Below are positions 60,512-64,000 of a stretch of DNA of 64,000 nt, in pieces. Position 1 is the stretch's first letter. Every line of letters begins with the position of its first letter. A program made the translations under genes and the position numbers. This DNA is from Longitalea luteola (GTDB lineage: Bacteria; Bacteroidota; Bacteroidia; Chitinophagales; Chitinophagaceae). The stretch spans positions 124,001 through 188,000 of the forward strand of contig NZ_JAFIQX010000008.1 in the NCBI RefSeq assembly GCF_017356035.1, read 5' to 3'. The notes below the pieces were generated by a model that saw only the letters and a program-made list of their open reading frames with translations, searched no databases and was not told where the DNA came from.

Positions 60512-63259
60512 TTATTTTTCAAATAACCAATCCAACGCTCCGGCGTTTTCAGTTACGCCAAGCCCGGCATCAACTACCGGCAATGGATCATTATCGTTTA
60601 TAAAGCCCAGCAGTAAACATGACCCCTTACCTAATGTAAGTGTATGTGTGCCGGGTTGAAACGTAAATGCATGTATGTTTATTGCGGGGAAACCATCTAT
60701 TGCCAGGGCATTTGCGACTTTTATTTCAGCCTGTCCAAAATCATTGGCGCTTGCATCAACCTCCAATGTTGGCTCCGGCAAATAAGCATTATTTTTCTCT
60801 GCAAAATAAGCTACCAGCAATTTTACCGCTGTATTCGTTTTGAATTTCAGACTGGTGCCTTCTGTTATCTGCCTGCTCTGGCTGTAATGAATACCTTGTA
60901 AACCGGTTAAGAACGCTGGCAGATCATTGATCACCACACTCAGATCAGGGAAGATCTGGGCATTCTTTTGTACAGTATATCTTTTAATGTTCTCTGTCAG
61001 GATCTCTACAGGCGCATTCTTAAATGGCTTCAGCGCGGTAACGCCAGCTCCTGCTCCCTGCTTCTTCAATACGGCAATATGCTTTTTGAAGTTTTCGAGC
61101 TCGCGCTCATAATAAGGCAGCAACTCTACCCAGGTCTTGTTCTTTCCATCCCTTCCTACAACCGGGATCTTCCGTTGCGCCGTTTGCATACTGTTCGCAT
61201 ACAAATAAGTAGTATCTGTACGTGCCGCCAACTCCGCAAAATACTTCACACTCTTTTCCAGCAGCGGAACAGCCTGCTCCAGGTCAGCTACATTATTCGA
61301 ATACTTGAACTTCAATACCTGTATGGCTGCCCGGGCCTTCCAGGCATAGTATAACGCCATCGACTGGTAGCAATACATATCATTCTTTAACCGGTTGAAT
61401 TCTTCCCGGTTCATCTTTACATAAGGCGCTGCCTTTTCAATGGCCGCTACCGCTTTCGCGCCATGTTCAATGATCTCATCCGCTATCTGCACCGGCGTTT
61501 CGCCTATGTGCGGTTCCTTCTTCGCTTCCTTTTCGGCATACTCTATGATCATCTCCCCTTCGGGGCTTTCTGAATTATATAACAAAGTGAATAAGCCAAA
61601 ACGTTTGGGATCTATCAGCTGCGTCATTAACATGCCCAGTGTCATCGTCTGACGGTTGCCATCGGTAATTCCATAGCGCCGCAGGATCTTGGGAGAAATC
61701 TCTCCTGATTCCTCATACGCTTCCACAATATGTTTTGCCTGCTCTGGCGAACAGCCAAATTTGGAAGCAAGGCTGCCTGACCAGTAAGCCACCTCATTCT
61801 GCCGATTGCGATTGGCCTTCCAGGCATACCGTGCCCAGGTTCTGTACCAGATCCAGTTGCGCTCCACTTCCAATAAACGGGGCGTAGTTTTGTCGGCTGT
61901 ATATGGCCAGTCCCAATAAGAGGCCTGCGGATACAGGTGCAATCCGTTCGCTTCCATGATCGTGTGCATCGCCTGCACACTTTTCTGGATAAAATCGGGT
62001 GAGCCATAACGGAACGGCTCCAGGTTGGCCAGGATATGCACGTTCTCTATTTGCACGGTCCCAATGCGGCTAAGGCTGCGGTGCAGTTCTGCCCAGGGAC
62101 CGCGGGGTTCATACGTTGTCAACGCTTCACCATTGAACTTTGCCTCCGTATACAGGTTCTTATAAATGGGTAAGGCTTCTTTCATCACCCGTGGCGCGTC
62201 GGTATCGTGCGCGCGCAATACGATCGGCGGCTCGTCTTTCTTGCCCAGCATTTTCAAACCATCCTGCACGCCCGGAATAATGGTCTTTGTAAACCAGTCC
62301 ACATCATCCTGCCCTACTCCTTCCATGGCCTCGCCCAATGCCACCATCAGGCCCACGTTGGGATACTTGGCCACGAATGCGGCTATGGATTTACGCGTGT
62401 AATCGGAGATCAATGGAATGATCGGCCGGTTACGGTCCTGCGTTTTTATATTGTGCTTTTCAGCAAATGGCTTTGATACAATTATGTTATAGAACATTTG
62501 TATTACCCAGATGCCGCGTTTGTCTGCTTCTGATGTGAGAAAGGCAAACAGTTCTTCATTCTTTTTAAATGTGGCATCGTCTACTTCCACTGCATAGGGA
62601 TACTCTTTGGTACGTACGAGCGAAGCAAACGGGTGGCCATTCCACAAATACAGTGAGTTCAGGCGGTTCACTACCAGTGAATCGAGGTACTGGATCCAAA
62701 GTTTTTTATCGTATAACCAGGGAAATGTTTCAGGTGTATACGGATATTCATATACGGTCCTTCCCGGTAAATAATATGGCTTTTGTACGCCTATACAGGT
62801 TCCGCGCAATACCATTTCCGGTTTGTCGACTATTGAGAAATTCGCGGGGATCGCTTTTTTATTGCTTACCTCTTCAGCCAGCTCGAGGCAGCCGTATAAA
62901 GCGCCTGAGGCATCGGTACCGGCAATGATAACGCCTTTGCTATTGCTTTTTATAGAAAATCCTTCTTTGCCAGTTGTATCGGGTTTCAGTTGAAAGGCCC
63001 CGGCGGCTTTTTTGATCAGTGCATCGCCATAGTTACCTGCTACAATGGTCGTTCCGTTGGCTGCAAATTTTGCATCGCCGGAAACCACTACTTTATAGCC
63101 GGCGCTACGCAAGGCCACCGCCAGTTTCTCTGTTCCGTACTTGACTCTCGGGGAGCTGTTCGCAGTTACAATAGTAACGTTCTTATCCGCGGGTTTGTCA
63201 GAAGCCCAGGTAGTGTTAAGGGTCACCAGGCTAACAACCAATACAAGAAAGCCTTTCAT
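60512..63259 (-). CDS. exported GH67/GH20-related glycosidase (alpha-glucuronidase superfamily-like)
   Basis: A 915-residue protein with a signal peptide ending TTWAS. Residues about 25-150 resemble the N-terminal domain of GH67/GH20 enzymes (VTIVTANSSPRVKYGTEKLAVAL, IIAGTDASGALYGCLELAEEV). A TIM barrel follows at about 170-480 (WIQYLDSLVVNRLNSLYLWNG, VGLMVALGEAMEGVGQDDVDWF, FNGEALTTYEPRG, WYRTWARYAWKANR). The rest is helical with a C-terminal beta domain. Glu residues in LGEAMEG and FNGEALT are acid/base candidates. Relatives hydrolyse uronic-acid linkages; an alpha-galacturonidase-type role is possible. It is exported and precedes the SusC of PUL2. Family-level call moderate, substrate unknown. 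Confidence 0.68.
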   Translation of the reverse strand: MKGFLVLVVSLVTLNTTWASDKPADKNVTIVTANSSPRVKYGTEKLAVALRSAGYKVVVSGDAKFAANGTTIVAGNYGDALIKKAAGAFQLKPDTTGKEGFSIKSNSKGVIIAGTDASGALYGCLELAEEVSNKKAIPANFSIVDKPEMVLRGTCIGVQKPYYLPGRTVYEYPYTPETFPWLYDKKLWIQYLDSLVVNRLNSLYLWNGHPFASLVRTKEYPYAVEVDDATFKKNEELFAFLTSEADKRGIWVIQMFYNIIVSKPFAEKHNIKTQDRNRPIIPLISDYTRKSIAAFVAKYPNVGLMVALGEAMEGVGQDDVDWFTKTIIPGVQDGLKMLGKKDEPPIVLRAHDTDAPRVMKEALPIYKNLYTEAKFNGEALTTYEPRGPWAELHRSLSRIGTVQIENVHILANLEPFRYGSPDFIQKSVQAMHTIMEANGLHLYPQASYWDWPYTADKTTPRLLEVERNWIWYRTWARYAWKANRNRQNEVAYWSGSLASKFGCSPEQAKHIVEAYEESGEISPKILRRYGITDGNRQTMTLGMLMTQLIDPKRFGLFTLLYNSESPEGEMIIEYAEKEAKKEPHIGETPVQIADEIIEHGAKAVAAIEKAAPYVKMNREEFNRLKNDMYCYQSMALYYAWKARAAIQVLKFKYSNNVADLEQAVPLLEKSVKYFAELAARTDTTYLYANSMQTAQRKIPVVGRDGKNKTWVELLPYYERELENFKKHIAVLKKQGAGAGVTALKPFKNAPVEILTENIKRYTVQKNAQIFPDLSVVINDLPAFLTGLQGIHYSQSRQITEGTSLKFKTNTAVKLLVAYFAEKNNAYLPEPTLEVDASANDFGQAEIKVANALAIDGFPAINIHAFTFQPGTHTLTLGKGSCLLLGFINDNDPLPVVDAGLGVTENAGALDWLFEK

Positions 63260-63346
63260 TAGAATAGTTGTGATTTAAAAATTTACGGTTTAGATATCTC
63301 TATTAGTGTATTTAAATTATTGTAATTCCATTAGTTAATTATCACA

Positions 63347-64000
63347 TCAGCTAATTAGCTCATTGAGTCTGACCCCTCCCCGCCCACTCGACATATACGC
63401 CGCTTCTACACATGCCATCGTATATATGCAATCTTCCACTGAGTTATCGGGTGTTGATATTTCGCCGGCTGCTGCCTGCATCACCTGTTCCATACTGCCT
63501 ATAAATGCATGCGGGAACCAGCTTCCTTCCACAGCCAGTGTTTTCCATTCACCGGGCTCATTGCCCGTCATAGTGATATATTGAAACTGATCTGCCACCC
63601 CATGCGGGTAGTTCATAAGCAGTCCCATATTTATTTTAACGGCGCCCTGCGTTCCTTCGAACTTTATATAGGAATGCTGGTGCTCCAGTCCGAACTTGTG
63701 ACAATGGTTGGTGATGATATTCGCCCTGATGGTATCACCATAATCCATAATGATGTTGCTCCGCACAGATGCCAGCTGGCTCATATCAGGATGTTTCACC
63801 GTTTTTGCATACACGCCGGCCGGATTTCCAAAGAATGTTCGTACCAGGTCGATATAATGGATGCTGTGATATAATATCTCCACCCGGGGCGATTCGTACA
63901 GGAATGTCCATAAATGCCAGGGAGTGAAAACGTTCACATTTATTTCAATATCGCACAGTTGCCCAAGCGCACCCTGTTCGATCAATTTTCTCGCAGCTTT
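63347..64000 (-). CDS. Gfo/Idh/MocA family oxidoreductase, C-terminal part
   Basis: The gene enters from the right edge; 217 sense codons and the stop are visible, beginning KAARKLIEQGALG. It matches the substrate-binding half of the family: LIEQGALGQLCDIEINVN, VEILYHSIHYIDLVRTFFG (with the conserved His-x-x-x-Asp helix) and DNSVEDCIYTMACVEAAYMS near the end. The NAD-binding half lies outside the window. Expected cytoplasmic sugar oxidoreductase, 87 nt upstream of the GH67-related gene. Its counterpart at the other end of the window (775-1839) is a different subfamily. Confidence 0.85.
   Translation of the reverse strand, partial: KAARKLIEQGALGQLCDIEINVNVFTPWHLWTFLYESPRVEILYHSIHYIDLVRTFFGNPAGVYAKTVKHPDMSQLASVRSNIIMDYGDTIRANIITNHCHKFGLEHQHSYIKFEGTQGAVKINMGLLMNYPHGVADQFQYITMTGNEPGEWKTLAVEGSWFPHAFIGSMEQVMQAAAGEISTPDNSVEDCIYTMACVEAAYMSSGRGGVRLNELIS

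Overview
The window looks like a chromosomal piece of a plant-polysaccharide-degrading Bacteroidota, probably a soil or rhizosphere member of the Chitinophagaceae. This is inferred from two SusC/SusD pairs, many exported glycoside hydrolases with signal peptides or lipoboxes, and the absence of clear Shine-Dalgarno sequences. No rRNA, tRNA, CRISPR array, insertion sequence, integrase or phage gene was found.

Positions 1-49827 are one very large polysaccharide utilisation locus (PUL1), read almost entirely on the minus strand, so transcription runs from high to low coordinates. In that order it encodes: a GH95 enzyme, a multidomain GH2, a PL1 lyase (41607-43031, the only plus-strand gene here), a GH43-like propeller protein, a second GH2, a DUF3826 protein, SusC and SusD, a second PL1 lyase, a beta-helix/DUF6298-type protein, a GH140-like DUF4038 lipoprotein, a GH43 lipoprotein, a BNR propeller protein, an (alpha/alpha)6-barrel glycosidase, a third GH2, and a GH78 rhamnosidase fused to a sialidase-like propeller. 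Next comes a tightly coupled four-gene sugar-acid block (Fe-alcohol dehydrogenase, DHDPS/NAL-type aldolase, PdxA2-like dehydrogenase, DUF1537 kinase) and a sodium/solute symporter. It ends with an STN-esterase fusion, an exported xylose-isomerase-like TIM barrel, a GH141-like beta-helix protein, a Gfo/Idh/MocA oxidoreductase and the start of a second symporter. The enzyme mix fits a complex pectin substrate (rhamnogalacturonan I/II type).

The most interesting proposal concerns the four coupled cytoplasmic genes at 8153-12432. They could form a route for Dha (3-deoxy-D-lyxo-2-heptulosaric acid), a sugar of rhamnogalacturonan II. An aldolase would split Dha into pyruvate and a C4 semialdehyde acid. 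Working through the Fischer projections, reduction of that C4 product gives D-threonate, which is the known substrate of the DUF1537 kinase plus PdxA2 pathway to dihydroxyacetone phosphate. The sialidase-like domain next door could release Dha. This is inference from gene content and stereochemistry.

Positions 50241-54975 are a small non-PUL interval: a TPR protein, a small membrane protein, a lipoprotein, an HTH-like protein and an FN3-like protein. Positions 55230-64000 are a second minus-strand PUL (PUL2): SusD, SusC, a GH67-related glycosidase and a partial oxidoreductase. A 44-nt element (conserved block, nine variable bases, second conserved block) occurs upstream of both SusC/D units and is a candidate shared operator.

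The gaps between genes carry an unusual set of repeats. Most have a strict 7-nt period, in several sequence families. Six form inverted hairpins with four heptads in each arm (one or two have an extended left arm), usually 0-18 nt after a stop codon. Two further arrays have an 8-nt period. One heptad array supplies the last codons of the symporter at 6551-8125.
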